Below are positions 36,187 through 45,387 of a stretch of DNA of 64,000 bases, one piece after another. The stretch comes from Amorphoplanes digitatis (lineage in GTDB: Bacteria > Actinomycetota > Actinomycetes > Mycobacteriales > Micromonosporaceae). How positions within the stretch are numbered: position 1 is the stretch's first letter; each line of letters begins with the position of its first letter. The notes under the pieces were generated by a model. It was not told where the DNA came from. It made no database searches and worked only from the letters and a program-made list of their open reading frames with translations. A program made the translations under genes and the position numbers. The stretch is taken from contig NZ_JACHNH010000001.1 in assembly GCF_014205335.1 (NCBI RefSeq), positions 434,001 to 498,000 of the forward strand, in the 5' to 3' direction.

Positions 36187-36723
36187 CTAGGCCCTGTCTG
36201 AGCCGGGCCCGTCATCCCGCGGCGCGGTGCGCCGCACGGCCCGGCGCACGGATGCCACCGCGACCAGCACGATCAGGCCCGCGTACCCCCAGAAGAGCAG
36301 GTCGGCGAGCAGGTGCGGCCCGTCGAGGTGCCAGCGGCCGGCGTCACGGGCCGCGAACGTGAACGGGTAGCCGTGCCGCGCCGCGTACGCGGTCATGCAG
36401 CACGCCGCGTCGAACGCCCGCACGCCGCTGAGGATCATGCCGCCCGCCAGCACCGCGCCGCCGGCGCAGTAGCCGGCGACGCCCGCGCCGGCGCCGACGG
36501 TGGTGAACGAGACCAGGAGCACGCCGCCGATCACGAGCATGATGTGGAACGCCAGGTAGGCGCCGTCGCCCGAGCCGCCGCGGTCCAGCTCGACGAGCAG
36601 GTTGAGGATGCCGATGGCGATGCTGAACCAGCCGACGAACAGCCGCAGCGCCGACCAGAAGGAGCCCAGCAGGCGGCCCGCCGCGTGCCCGGCCGGATAT
36701 CCCGCGTCACCTACGGCGCTCAT
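36187..36723 (-). CDS. Four-helix membrane protein, paralogue of the next gene
   Basis: The protein has 178 residues and about four membrane helices. The C-terminal block WHLDGPHLLADLLFWGYAGLIVLVA, followed by RRAVRR, closely parallels the end of the neighbouring gene ([25 protein letters not shown]). Both have a glycine-rich third helix. Function unknown. It ends 10 bp before xseA on the same strand and could be co-transcribed with it. No family is recognised. Confidence 0.75.
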   Translation of the reverse strand: MSAVGDAGYPAGHAAGRLLGSFWSALRLFVGWFSIAIGILNLLVELDRGGSGDGAYLAFHIMLVIGGVLLVSFTTVGAGAGVAGYCAGGAVLAGGMILSGVRAFDAACCMTAYAARHGYPFTFAARDAGRWHLDGPHLLADLLFWGYAGLIVLVAVASVRRAVRRTAPRDDGPGSDRA

Positions 36724-36777
36724 CGCCTGAGTATCGCGCCCGCCACCGCCGTCACGTGCGGAAACGCGATCTGTTGA

Positions 36778-37299
36778 TCAGGACTGGGGTGCGGCCTCGC
36801 GGCGCGCTCCGGCGCGGCGGATCACCACGGCGGCCGCCACGACCAGCAGGCCGGCGAACGCCCAGAAGTAGAGGTCGGCGACGAGGTTGACGGCGTCGAT
36901 GTGCCAGTTCGCCCGGTTCGCGGCCTCCTCGGCCGCGGCCCGGTCGTCGCCGACCCCGCCCCGGGACAGCCAGGCGAACGGCCAGCCGCGGCTGACGAGG
37001 TAGGCGAACGCGCCGCCGACGCTGACGCCGGTCACGAGGCCGCCGGCCAGCGTGCCGCCGACCGCGGCGCCGGCCGTCGCCGCCGCGGTAGCGCGGCCCG
37101 GCAGCGCGACCCGGTGCGGCATGAGCAGCACCAGCCCGCCGGCGGCCAGAACCACGCCGACGAGCATCTCCTGGACCGGCCGTGGCGCGTCCAGGTTGAG
37201 CAGGATCCAGGTCAGGCCGCCGACGAGGCTCACCGCGCCGAGCGACCCTCGTGCCACGCCGCCGACCTGCTGCCGCGCCGTCATGTTCGTCTCATTCAC
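36778..37299 (-). CDS. Four-helix membrane protein, tandem paralogue
   Basis: About 173 residues from GTG 37299 (or 168 from ATG 37284), with four membrane helices. It shares the C-terminal HID/HLD...ADLxFWxxAGL block and general layout with the downstream gene, so a tandem duplication is likely. The central loop between helix 3 and the last helix is Ala/Glu-rich and differs. It is divergent from ispH, about 80 bp away. Function unknown. Confidence 0.72.
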   Translation of the reverse strand: MNETNMTARQQVGGVARGSLGAVSLVGGLTWILLNLDAPRPVQEMLVGVVLAAGGLVLLMPHRVALPGRATAAATAGAAVGGTLAGGLVTGVSVGGAFAYLVSRGWPFAWLSRGGVGDDRAAAEEAANRANWHIDAVNLVADLYFWAFAGLLVVAAAVVIRRAGARREAAPQS

Positions 37300-37378
37300 C
37301 GGACGAGTATGCAGTGTCGTGACTGTGGTGCCCGTCGCACGCCGAGGCGTTGCGGCCGCGTGCACGTACCATGGCCGG

Positions 37379-38365
37379 GTGACCGCCGACTCGACCAGCC
37401 CAGTTCGCAAGCGTGTGCTCCTCGCCAAGCCGCGGGGCTACTGCGCCGGCGTCGACCGCGCCGTGCAGACCGTCGAGGAGGCGCTCAAGCTCTACGGCGC
37501 CCCGGTCTACGTGCGCAAGCAGATCGTGCACAACAAGCACGTGGTCACCACGCTCGAGGCCCGCGGCGCGATCTTCGTGGAGGAGAACGAGGAGGTGCCG
37601 GAGGGCTCCACCGTCGTCTTCTCGGCGCACGGCGTCGCGCCGGAGGTGCACGAGCAGGCCCGCGAGCGCAACCTCAAGGCGATCGACGCGACCTGCCCGC
37701 TGGTCACCAAGGTGCACCACGAGGCGAAGCGGTTCGCCGCCGAGGACTACGACATCCTGCTCATCGGGCACGAGGGGCACGAAGAGGTCATCGGCACGGC
37801 GGGCGAGGCCCCGGCGCACATCCAGCTTGTCGACGGGCCCGAGGACGTGGAGAACGTCGTCGTCCGCGACCCGGCAAAGGTGGTCTGGCTGTCACAGACC
37901 ACGCTGTCGGTTGACGAGACAATGGAGACCGTCGCCCGGCTCAAGACGCGGCTACCGCTGCTCCAGTCGCCGCCCAGCGACGACATCTGCTACGCCACGT
38001 CGAACCGCCAGCACGTGATCAAGGAGATCGCCCCGGAGTGCGACGTGGTGATCGTCGTGGGCTCTACCAACTCCTCCAACTCGGTGCGCCTGGTCGAGGT
38101 GGCGCTCGGCGCGGGTGCGCGGGCCGGCCACCTGGTCGACTACGCCTCCGAGATCAAGGACGAGTGGCTGGAGGGCGCGACGACCGTCGGCGTCAGCTCC
38201 GGCGCCAGCGTCCCCGACGACCTGGTCATGGAGGTGCTCGCCCACCTCGCGGAGCGGGGCTTCGGCGAGGTCACCGAGTTCACCACCGCCGAGGAGCGGC
38301 TGACCTTCTCGCTGCCGCAGGAGCTGCGCCGCGACATGAAGGCCGCCGCGGCCGCCCGGGGCTAA
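37379..38365 (+). CDS. ispH: 4-Hydroxy-3-methylbut-2-enyl diphosphate reductase
   Basis: IspH makes IPP and DMAPP in the last step of the MEP isoprenoid pathway using a [4Fe-4S] cluster. The 328 residues hold the three cluster cysteines: [13 protein letters not shown] (Cys22), [11 protein letters not shown], and [11 protein letters not shown]. The catalytic TNSSN block ([11 protein letters not shown]) and [13 protein letters not shown] are also present. GTG 37379 gives a short leader before [12 protein letters not shown]. The end overlaps convergent rmuC by 4 bp. Confidence 0.96.
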   Translation: MTADSTSPVRKRVLLAKPRGYCAGVDRAVQTVEEALKLYGAPVYVRKQIVHNKHVVTTLEARGAIFVEENEEVPEGSTVVFSAHGVAPEVHEQARERNLKAIDATCPLVTKVHHEAKRFAAEDYDILLIGHEGHEEVIGTAGEAPAHIQLVDGPEDVENVVVRDPAKVVWLSQTTLSVDETMETVARLKTRLPLLQSPPSDDICYATSNRQHVIKEIAPECDVVIVVGSTNSSNSVRLVEVALGAGARAGHLVDYASEIKDEWLEGATTVGVSSGASVPDDLVMEVLAHLAERGFGEVTEFTTAEERLTFSLPQELRRDMKAAAAARG

Positions 38366-39504
38366 AGCTCGTCGACCAGCTCCGGCGCCTGTGGCTGGCG
38401 GGGCGTCAGCTCCACCTGTGCCGGCACGACGAGCTCGTCGTCCGAGACGCCCATCTCCGCGAGCTTGCGGGCGCTGACCAGTACCCGCGACTCCAGCGAG
38501 CCGACGGCGCGGTTGTACGCCGTCACCGCCCCGCTCAGCGAGCTGCCCAGCTTGCCGACGTGGTCGCCGAGCGTGGCCAGCCGGCCGTACAGCTCGCGGG
38601 CCAGGCTGTGCACCGCCAGCGCGTTGCGGGCCAGCGCCTCCTGCCGCCACGAGTAGGCCACCGTGCGCAGCAGGGCGACGAGCGTCGCCGGGGTCGCCAG
38701 CACCACGTTGCGGGAGAACGCGTGCTCCATCAGCGACGCGTCGCGTTGCAGGGCCGCGTCGAGGAACGGGTCGGCCGGCACGAACAGCACCACGAAGTCC
38801 GGTGACTGGTCGAACGCGGTCCAGTAGGCCTTCGCCGACAGCGCGTCCACGTGCCCGCGCAGCACCCGCGCGTGCTGGTCCAGGTGTGCGTCGCGGGTGC
38901 GCTCGTCGCGGGCCTCCATCGCCGAGAGGTAGGAGTCGAACGGCGCCTTGGCGTCCACCACCACGCAGCGGCCGCCGTGCAGGCGCACCAGCATGTCGGG
39001 CCGAACGCCCTGGTGGTCGGTCGCGCCGGTGACCTGCTCGGCGAAGTCGCAGTGCTCGAGCAGGCCGGCCGCCTCGACGATGCGCCGCAGCTGGAGCTCG
39101 CCCCAGCGGCCGCGCACCTGCGGCGCCCGAAGCGACGCGACAAGCTGCTTCGTCTCGACCCGCAGCTCGCCCGAGACCACGCCCATGGACCGGACCTGTT
39201 CGCGCAGCTCGGCGTAGGCGTCCACCCGGTCGCGTTCGAGCTCGGCCACCCGCAGCTCGTAGCGTTGCAGGGTCTCGTGCAGCGGGCCCACCGCGCGGGC
39301 AACGGCCTCCTGGGACTGCGCGGTCGCCTCGTAGGACAGCGCGCGCAGCGACTGCTCCATCCGGGCCTCGCCCTCGCGGCCGGCCGCCAGGGTCGCCTCC
39401 AGCCGGGCGATGTCGGTGGCGGCGCGCAGGCGCCCGGCCAGCCAGCCGAGCGCACCACCGACACCCAGACAGATGATCACCACGGCGAGAGTCGAGAAGG
39501 TCAC
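38362..39504 (-). CDS. rmuC: RmuC-family protein (DNA recombination limiting)
   Basis: The protein has 380 residues. An N-terminal membrane helix ([21 protein letters not shown]) is followed by a long coiled coil (about 30-120) and the RmuC nuclease-like domain with [47 protein letters not shown] and [12 protein letters not shown]. RmuC limits inversions between short repeats in E. coli and is predicted to be a PD-(D/E)XK-like nuclease. It is coupled tail-to-tail with ispH. Confidence 0.92.
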   Translation of the reverse strand: MTFSTLAVVIICLGVGGALGWLAGRLRAATDIARLEATLAAGREGEARMEQSLRALSYEATAQSQEAVARAVGPLHETLQRYELRVAELERDRVDAYAELREQVRSMGVVSGELRVETKQLVASLRAPQVRGRWGELQLRRIVEAAGLLEHCDFAEQVTGATDHQGVRPDMLVRLHGGRCVVVDAKAPFDSYLSAMEARDERTRDAHLDQHARVLRGHVDALSAKAYWTAFDQSPDFVVLFVPADPFLDAALQRDASLMEHAFSRNVVLATPATLVALLRTVAYSWRQEALARNALAVHSLARELYGRLATLGDHVGKLGSSLSGAVTAYNRAVGSLESRVLVSARKLAEMGVSDDELVVPAQVELTPRQPQAPELVDEL

Positions 39505-39557
39505 GCATCGGAGCTTGCCAGAGACCCCGGTTGGATTCCCGCGGGTACCGTCGAGTC

Positions 39558-40280
39558 ATGAAGGCGTTTCTGCTGCTCTTCCTGATCCTGATCCTGGTGG
39601 TTGTGATCGCCGGGGCGGTGCGGCGTGGCTCCGCCGCCCGGGAGCAGCGGCGGCTGGCCGACGCCCGGGCCGAGGCGCAGCGGTGGTACGAGCGGCTCGG
39701 CGGCCAGCTGATGAACCTGCACGGCGACGAGCCGGCGGCCCGGCAGGCGCTGGCCGACGCGGGCGAGCGTTACAACGCGGCCGGCGGCCAGCTCCAGCAG
39801 GCCGCGTCGGTGCGGCAGTTCGAGCTGGCCCGCGAGTCGGCGCTGGAGGGCCTGGCCTACGCGCGCGCGGCCCGCGTCGCGATGGGCCTCGACCCGGGGC
39901 CGGAGCTGCCGCCGCTGGCTGCCGCGCGCGGCGCGGGCGAGCTGACCCGCGAGCGCGAGGTCAACGTGCAGGGCCACCGGTACCGGGCGGGCCCGCAGCC
40001 GGGCCCGGCCACGCCCTACTACTACCCGGGCGGTCGGGTGCAGGGCCGGCCGGTGCCGTCGGGCTGGTACTCGACGCCGGTCTGGGGCACGGCACTCGGC
40101 GCCGGCGCGGGCGTCCTCGGCGGCATGCTGATCTTCGACGCGCTGTTCTCGCCGGAATTCGGCGACATGGGCTACGACGGCATGGACCAGGCCGGGGACT
40201 TCGGCGGCGGCGATTTCGGTGGTGGCGACTTCGGCGGCGGGGACTTCGGTGGTGGCGATTTCGGCGGCGGGGACTTCTGA
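39558..40280 (+). CDS. Membrane-anchored protein with DFGGG repeat tail, unknown
   Basis: The protein has 240 residues. An N-terminal membrane helix (MKAFLLLFLILILVVVIAGAV) is followed by a helical region (about 30-120) and a Pro/Tyr/Gly linker (PGPATPYYYPGGRVQGRPVPSGWYSTPVWG). A second hydrophobic stretch (ALGAGAGVLGGMLIFDALFS) precedes a tail of GDFGG units. The repeat layout resembles other bacterial membrane proteins with Gly-rich GGGDFGGG tails, whose function is unknown. It starts 53 bp after the rmuC start on the other strand. Confidence 0.75.
   Translation: MKAFLLLFLILILVVVIAGAVRRGSAAREQRRLADARAEAQRWYERLGGQLMNLHGDEPAARQALADAGERYNAAGGQLQQAASVRQFELARESALEGLAYARAARVAMGLDPGPELPPLAAARGAGELTREREVNVQGHRYRAGPQPGPATPYYYPGGRVQGRPVPSGWYSTPVWGTALGAGAGVLGGMLIFDALFSPEFGDMGYDGMDQAGDFGGGDFGGGDFGGGDFGGGDFGGGDF
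40197..40277 (+). repeat. 15-bp coding repeat, (G)DFGG x6
   Basis: Five to six near-perfect 15-bp units (GACTTCGGCGGCGGG-type) encode a tail of six DF-containing units, ending GDF-stop. Synonymous changes alternate (GGT/GGC, GAT/GAC), so the array is not brand new. Confidence 0.85.
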
Positions 40281-40287
40281 GCGGCGA

Positions 40288-40836
40288 TCAGTGCATGCGG
40301 CGGGCGAGCTCGCGGCGTAGCGCCCGCGGGCCCGGCCACACCTCGGTCAGGTCGGCGGTGAAGGCCGGCCGGCCCTTGGGGTCGTCGTCGTCGTCGCGGA
40401 TCGCCGGCCAGCCCTCGTCCTCCTCCGAGACCGGATGGACCCGGTCCAGGTCGACCGGGGTCACGTCGAGGACCGTGCGCAGGCCGTCCCGGCGTACCAC
40501 CACGTGGTCGATGTCCGGCCAGGCCAGCAGCACCGGGTCGCTGCCCTGCGCGGCCACCTCCAGGCCGCCCGACGAGGCACGGACCCAGGTCGGCAGCGCC
40601 GAGCGGGCCGACAGCTCGTAGCCGCCGGCTACCAGGGCCCCGATGACCGCGCCCTGCGCGACGATGGACGACCACGGGTCGTGCGGGACGTTCAGCAGGA
40701 GATTGACGAACGGCGACACGACCACGTAGGCGACCAGCACGACGGCGAACATCAGCGCGAACGTCCGCCACGGCGAGGACCGGAAGAGGACCGCGTCGTC
40801 GGCCGGGGCCTCGACCTCGTCGGGCGGGATCGACAT
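40288..40836 (-). CDS. Two-helix membrane protein with a cytoplasmic C-terminal domain, unknown
   Basis: About 182 residues from ATG 40836 (an ATG at 40845 adds three). Two membrane helices (TFALMFAVVLVAYVVVSPFV and IVAQGAVIGALVAGGYELSA) precede a beta-rich domain of PH-like pattern (WVRASSGGLEVAAQGSDPVLLAWPDIDHVVVRRDGLRTVLDVTPV). The overall form resembles membrane PH-domain proteins, which is a guess. The larger frame on this strand continues over valS as a shadow. It follows valS by 24 bp in the upstream direction and may be its last co-transcribed neighbour. Confidence 0.7.
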   Translation of the reverse strand: MSIPPDEVEAPADDAVLFRSSPWRTFALMFAVVLVAYVVVSPFVNLLLNVPHDPWSSIVAQGAVIGALVAGGYELSARSALPTWVRASSGGLEVAAQGSDPVLLAWPDIDHVVVRRDGLRTVLDVTPVDLDRVHPVSEEDEGWPAIRDDDDDPKGRPAFTADLTEVWPGPRALRRELARRMH

Positions 40837-40859
40837 GGTTCCCATGCTGCCGTGGCCGC

Positions 40860-43391
40860 TCAGAACGCGCAGGCGATCACGAGTTCCGCCGTGCGGTCCG
40901 GGAGCATGTCGAGCTCGCCGATCCGGCCCGCCGCCTTCAGGTCGCCCTCGACCAGCGCCAGCCGCTCCAGCATCGCCGCCGGACCGAGCGCCTCCGCGAG
41001 CGGGACGTCCGCCTTCATCGACAGCTTGCGGTCCGACTTGGCCCGGCGCACCTGACGCAGGGCGTCCCCGGCCAGGTCGAGCAGGGTGGCGTCGCCGTCG
41101 GGCGCGACCCGGATCAGCTCGTACTTGGTCGGCCAGGTGGCGCGGTGCACCGAGCCGTAGCGCCACCAGGACCAGATCTCCTCGGTCGTGTACGGCAGAA
41201 ACGGCGCGAACAACCGCAGCAGCACGGACAGCCCGGCCGCGAGCGCCGCCCGGGCCGAGTCGCCGCCCGGACCCTCGGCGTACGCCCGGTCCTTGACCAT
41301 CTCGATGTAGTCGTCGCAGAACGTCCAGAAGAACGCCTCGCTCGCCTGGAGCGCGGCGGTGTGGTCGTACGCGTCGAACGCGGCCGTCGCGACGTCGACG
41401 ACCTCGGCGAGCCGGGCCAGCACCGCCCGGTCCAGCCCGGCCGTGACCGGCTGCCGCAGCGCGTCCGCGGCGCCGAGGCCGAGCGCGAACTTCGACGCGT
41501 TGAGCAGTTTGGTCGCGAGCCGCCGCCCGACCTTGATCTGCGCCGGGTCGAACGCCAGGTCGGCGCCGGGCCGCCCGTTGGCCGCCCAGTACCGCACCGC
41601 GTCCGAGCCGTTCTCGACCAGCAGGTCCATCGGCGTGACGACGTTGCCCTTGGACTTCGACATCTTCTTGCGGTCCGGGTCGAGGATCCAGCCGGAGAGC
41701 ACCGCGGTCTTCCACGGCAGAGTCCCGTGCTCGAAGCGCGAGCGGACCACCGAGTAGAACAGCCAGGTCCGGATGATCTCCTGGCCCTGCGGGCGCAGGT
41801 CCATCGGGAAGACCCGGCCGAACAGGTCCTCGTCGTCGCCCCAGCCGCCGGCGATCTGCGGGGTCAGCGACGACGTGGCCCAGGTGTCCATGACGTCCGG
41901 GTCGGCGGTGAAGCCGCCCGGTGCGTCGCGCTGGGACTCCTCGAAGCCCGGCGGACACTCCGAGGATGGGTCAACCGGCAGCGCCGAAACATCCGGTATG
42001 AGAAGCTGGCCGTAGTCCGGCTCGCCAGCGTTGTCGAGCCGGTACCAGACCGGAATCGGCACGCCGAAGAAGCGCTGCCGGCTGATCAGCCAGTCTCCGG
42101 TGAGCCCGTTGACCCAGTGGTCGTAGCGGTGTCGCATGTGGTCCGGGACCCAGGTCAGCTCCCGCCCGCCGGCCAGCAGCTCGTCGCGCAGCCCCGCGTC
42201 CCGGCCGCCGTTGCGGATGAACCACTGCCGGCTGGTGACGATCTCCAGCGGCGAGTCGCCCCGCTCGTAGAACTTGACCGGGTGGGTGATCGGCCGTGGT
42301 TCGCCGATCAGGTCACCGGTCTCGGCCAGCAGCCGGACGATCTCGCGCCGGGCGGCGTTGACGCTCAGGCCGGCGAACGGCTTGTACGCCGCGTCCGGAA
42401 CGCCCGCCGGCCGGTCCGGCAGGAAACGGCCGTCGCGGCCCAGCACGACCCGGGTCTCCAGGTGGAGGTCGCGCCACCAGATGACGTCGGTCAGGTCGCC
42501 GAACGTGCAGACCATCGCGATTCCGGTGCCCTTGCCGGCCTCGGCGAGCGGGTGGGCGTGCACCGGGACCTCGACGTCGAAGAACGGCGTGCGCACGGTC
42601 CGGCCCACCAGGGGATGTTCCGGGTGGGTGACCAGCGCGACGCAGGCCGGCAGCAGCTCGGGCCGCGTCGTGTCGACCTCGACCGGCCCGTCCGGGCCGT
42701 GGAAGCGCAGCCGGTGGTACGCGCCGGGCCGCTCCCGATCCTCGACCTCGGCCTGCGCGACCGCGGTGCGGAAGCCGACGTCCCAGAGCGTCGGCGCCTC
42801 CGCCGTGTACGCCTCGCCGCGCGCGAGGTTGCCGAGGAACGCGCGCTGCGAGACGGCCTGCGACCGGGCGCCGATCGTCGTGTACGTCATCGCCCAGTCG
42901 ACCGACAGCCCGAGCCGGCGCCACAGCGCCTCGAACGCCTTCTCGTCCTCGACGGTGAGCCGGCCGCACAGCTCGACGAAGTTGCGCCGCGACACCGCGA
43001 CGGCCGGCTTCGGCGGCGTCGCGGGCGGCTGCCACCCCGGGTCGTACGGCAGCGACGGGTCGCAGTAGACGCCGTAGACGTTCTGCACCCGCCGCTCGGT
43101 GGGCAGCCCGTTGTCGTCCCAGCCCATCGGGTAGAAGACGGTCTTGCCGCGCATCCGCTGGAACCGCGCGACCGTGTCGGTGTGCGTGTAGGAGAAGACG
43201 TGTCCCATGTGCAGCTCGCCCGATACGGTCGGCGGAGGCGTGTCGATCGCGTACACGTCCGGCCGCGCCTTGTCGCGGTCGAACGTGTACGTGCCCTCCT
43301 CCTGCCAGCGGCTCGCCCACTTCTCCTCGAGGCCGTCCAGCGACGGACGCTCGGGGAGACCGGCGCGCGCGGTCCTGCCCGTATCGGTCAT
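40860..43391 (-). CDS. valS: Valyl-tRNA synthetase
   Basis: It charges tRNA-Val and proof-reads threonine. The 843 residues contain the HIGH variant GELHMGHVFSYTHTD near 60, the editing domain (CP1) with TTRPELLPACVALVTHPEH, and the KMSKS motif in DPDRKKMSKSKGNVV. The C-terminal coiled-coil arm is short or missing, as 843 residues is a little less than the E. coli form. The start overlaps the ogt stop by 4 bp, so an essential synthetase is translated from the same message as two DNA alkylation repair genes. Confidence 0.95.
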   Translation of the reverse strand: MTDTGRTARAGLPERPSLDGLEEKWASRWQEEGTYTFDRDKARPDVYAIDTPPPTVSGELHMGHVFSYTHTDTVARFQRMRGKTVFYPMGWDDNGLPTERRVQNVYGVYCDPSLPYDPGWQPPATPPKPAVAVSRRNFVELCGRLTVEDEKAFEALWRRLGLSVDWAMTYTTIGARSQAVSQRAFLGNLARGEAYTAEAPTLWDVGFRTAVAQAEVEDRERPGAYHRLRFHGPDGPVEVDTTRPELLPACVALVTHPEHPLVGRTVRTPFFDVEVPVHAHPLAEAGKGTGIAMVCTFGDLTDVIWWRDLHLETRVVLGRDGRFLPDRPAGVPDAAYKPFAGLSVNAARREIVRLLAETGDLIGEPRPITHPVKFYERGDSPLEIVTSRQWFIRNGGRDAGLRDELLAGGRELTWVPDHMRHRYDHWVNGLTGDWLISRQRFFGVPIPVWYRLDNAGEPDYGQLLIPDVSALPVDPSSECPPGFEESQRDAPGGFTADPDVMDTWATSSLTPQIAGGWGDDEDLFGRVFPMDLRPQGQEIIRTWLFYSVVRSRFEHGTLPWKTAVLSGWILDPDRKKMSKSKGNVVTPMDLLVENGSDAVRYWAANGRPGADLAFDPAQIKVGRRLATKLLNASKFALGLGAADALRQPVTAGLDRAVLARLAEVVDVATAAFDAYDHTAALQASEAFFWTFCDDYIEMVKDRAYAEGPGGDSARAALAAGLSVLLRLFAPFLPYTTEEIWSWWRYGSVHRATWPTKYELIRVAPDGDATLLDLAGDALRQVRRAKSDRKLSMKADVPLAEALGPAAMLERLALVEGDLKAAGRIGELDMLPDRTAELVIACAF

Positions 43392-43897
43392 GCAGCGATG
43401 CTACGGCCCTGCTCGTGCCGCAGCAGCCAGGTTTTGACGTCGAGTCCCCAGCGATATCCGCGCAGCGTGCCGTCGGTGCCGAGCACCCGGTGGCAGGGCA
43501 CGAACAGCGCCGCCGCGTTGCGCGCGCAGGCCGTCGCCGCCGCGCGCACCGCCGCCGGCCGCCCGGCCAGCTCCGCGAACGCGGTGTAGGTCACCGGCTC
43601 GCCCGCCTTGATGTCGCGCATGACCCGCCAGGCGTGGCTCAGGAACGGCCCGCCGGTGCGCTGCTCGACCACCACGTCGTCGATCGCGGTGAGGTCGCCG
43701 TCGAGATAGGAGCGGACCGCGTCGCCAACCGGCCCGGGCGACGCGGCGGGCCGCGTCTCCTCCCGCAGCCCGGCGTGTACGAGCGGGAGCAGCTCATCGA
43801 TCTCGGCGGTGAAGCCCGAGGCCCGCACGGCGCCGGCGTCGCTGACCAGGTAGGTGAACGGTCCGGCCGGGGTGTCGATTGTCGTGTGCCGCATCAT
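43388..43897 (-). CDS. ogt: Methylated-DNA--[protein]-cysteine S-methyltransferase
   Basis: This suicide enzyme removes methyl groups from O6-methylguanine. It has 169 residues. The C-terminal domain carries the acceptor Cys135 in FVPCHRVLGTDGTLRGYRWG, with the preceding AVRAAATACARN helix as part of the DNA-binding element. GGAGG is spaced 5 bp from ATG 43897. The start overlaps the upstream Ada-AlkA stop by 4 bp and the end overlaps valS by 4 bp. Together with the Ada-type sensor upstream it forms an alkylation response unit. Confidence 0.93.
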   Translation of the reverse strand: MMRHTTIDTPAGPFTYLVSDAGAVRASGFTAEIDELLPLVHAGLREETRPAASPGPVGDAVRSYLDGDLTAIDDVVVEQRTGGPFLSHAWRVMRDIKAGEPVTYTAFAELAGRPAAVRAAATACARNAAALFVPCHRVLGTDGTLRGYRWGLDVKTWLLRHEQGRSIAA

Positions 43898-45309
43898 GCT
43901 GACCTCCAGAGTCGCATCAGAGCGTAGGAGCGCCAGGGCCGCCAGCTCTCGGCGTGCGCGGCCAGGGCGCGGGGGGAGTGCGGCAGGCCAAGCGCTTTCG
44001 CGCCGCGCTGTGCCGCCACATCGGTGTGCAGGAAGACGTCGGGGTCGCCGATGGCACGCATCGCCACGTAGCCGGCGGTCCAGGCGCCGATGCCGGGGAG
44101 CTCCATCAGCCGGGCGACGGACTCCTCCCGGTCGGCGCCGGGCTCCAGGTCCAGCTTGCCGTCGGCCACAGCCCCGGCGAGCGCCCGGATGGTCTCGCGC
44201 CGGCTCGCCGGCATCCGGAACGCCTCGTCGGGCAGCTCGGCGACGGACTCGGCGCTGGGAAAGCCGCGCAACTCGCCGGGCGTGGCGGGACCCAGCAGGC
44301 GGCCCAGCGTCGTGCGGGCACCGGCGACCGAGACCTGCTGGCCGACGATCGCCCGTACGGCGAGTTCGAAGCCGTCGGCCGCGCGCGGTACCCGTACCCC
44401 CGGCTCGGCGCGCACCGCCGCGGCGAGCGCGGGATCCGCACCCAGCGTGCCGTCGACGGCGACCGGGTCCGCGTCGAGGTCGAAGAGCCGGCGGCAGCGG
44501 GCGACCGCCGGCGCGAGGTCGCGGACGTCCGTGAGCCGCAGCGTGGCGGAGACCCACCGGTCGCCGGGCTCGAGCGCGACGGTCGCGCTGCCGTGCGGCA
44601 GATTCAATCCCCGCCGGTACGTCGTGACGCCGGCGTCCTCGATGCCCGGCAGCGCGCGGGCGGCCAGGAACCCGAGCAACGCGCCGGCGTGCAGCGGCGC
44701 CCGGTACGCGAGCCGCAGCGTGATGGTGCCCGCCTCGGGCCGCCGGACCGTCCGGCGCTGCCGCAGCTCGCCCGGCGACCGGGCGTACACCGCGCGGATC
44801 GTGTCGTTGAACTGGCGCACGCTGCCGAAGCCCGCGGCGAACGCGATCTCGGCCAGGCCGAGGTCGGTGGTCTCGATGAGCACGCGCGCGGTCTGTGCGC
44901 GCTGCGCCCGGGCCAGCGCGAGCGGCCCGGCGCCCAGCTCGGCGCCGAGCATGCGGTTGAGGTGCCGCTCGGTGTAGCCGAGGCGGCTCGCCAGCCCCGG
45001 CACGCCCTCGCGGTCGACGACGCCGTCCGAGATGAGCCGCATGGCGCGCCCGACGGTGTCCGCCCGCACGTCCCACTCGGGTGAGCCGGGCGCGGCATCG
45101 GGACGGCAGCGGCGGCAGGCCCGGTAGCCGCCGCGCTGCGCGGCGGCGGCGCTGGGGTAGAAGGTGACGTTCTCCCGCCGGGGGGTGACGGCGGGGCAGG
45201 ACGGGCGGCAGTAGATGCCGGTCGTGCGCACGGCGGTGTAGAACCAGCCGTCGAAGCGCTGGTCGCGGCTGTCCACGGCCCGGTAGCAACGCTCGAAGTC
45301 CAACTCCAT
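43894..45309 (-). CDS. Ada-AlkA fusion: methyl-phosphotriester sensor, AraC HTH and DNA glycosylase
   Basis: The protein has 471 residues and three parts. An Ada zinc domain has Cys34, Cys38, Cys65 and Cys68 (GIYCRPSC and ACRRC); Cys34 is the expected methyl acceptor. An AraC-type helix-turn-helix spans about 85-180 (GLAEIAFAAGFGSVRQFNDTIR). A 3-methyladenine glycosylase II domain includes the helix-hairpin-helix LPGIGAWTAGYVAM and catalytic-type Asp430 in DPDVFLHTD. The fusion both senses alkylation and repairs it. ATG 45309 starts the Ada domain correctly (MELDFERCY). Confidence 0.93.
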   Translation of the reverse strand: MELDFERCYRAVDSRDQRFDGWFYTAVRTTGIYCRPSCPAVTPRRENVTFYPSAAAAQRGGYRACRRCRPDAAPGSPEWDVRADTVGRAMRLISDGVVDREGVPGLASRLGYTERHLNRMLGAELGAGPLALARAQRAQTARVLIETTDLGLAEIAFAAGFGSVRQFNDTIRAVYARSPGELRQRRTVRRPEAGTITLRLAYRAPLHAGALLGFLAARALPGIEDAGVTTYRRGLNLPHGSATVALEPGDRWVSATLRLTDVRDLAPAVARCRRLFDLDADPVAVDGTLGADPALAAAVRAEPGVRVPRAADGFELAVRAIVGQQVSVAGARTTLGRLLGPATPGELRGFPSAESVAELPDEAFRMPASRRETIRALAGAVADGKLDLEPGADREESVARLMELPGIGAWTAGYVAMRAIGDPDVFLHTDVAAQRGAKALGLPHSPRALAAHAESWRPWRSYALMRLWRSA

Positions 45310-45387
45310 GCGACCGAGTCTGCGCCAACGGGCGGGCCGACTGCTGGCGGGATTCGGACATTGCCGTGGCGACGTATCCTTCACTGC

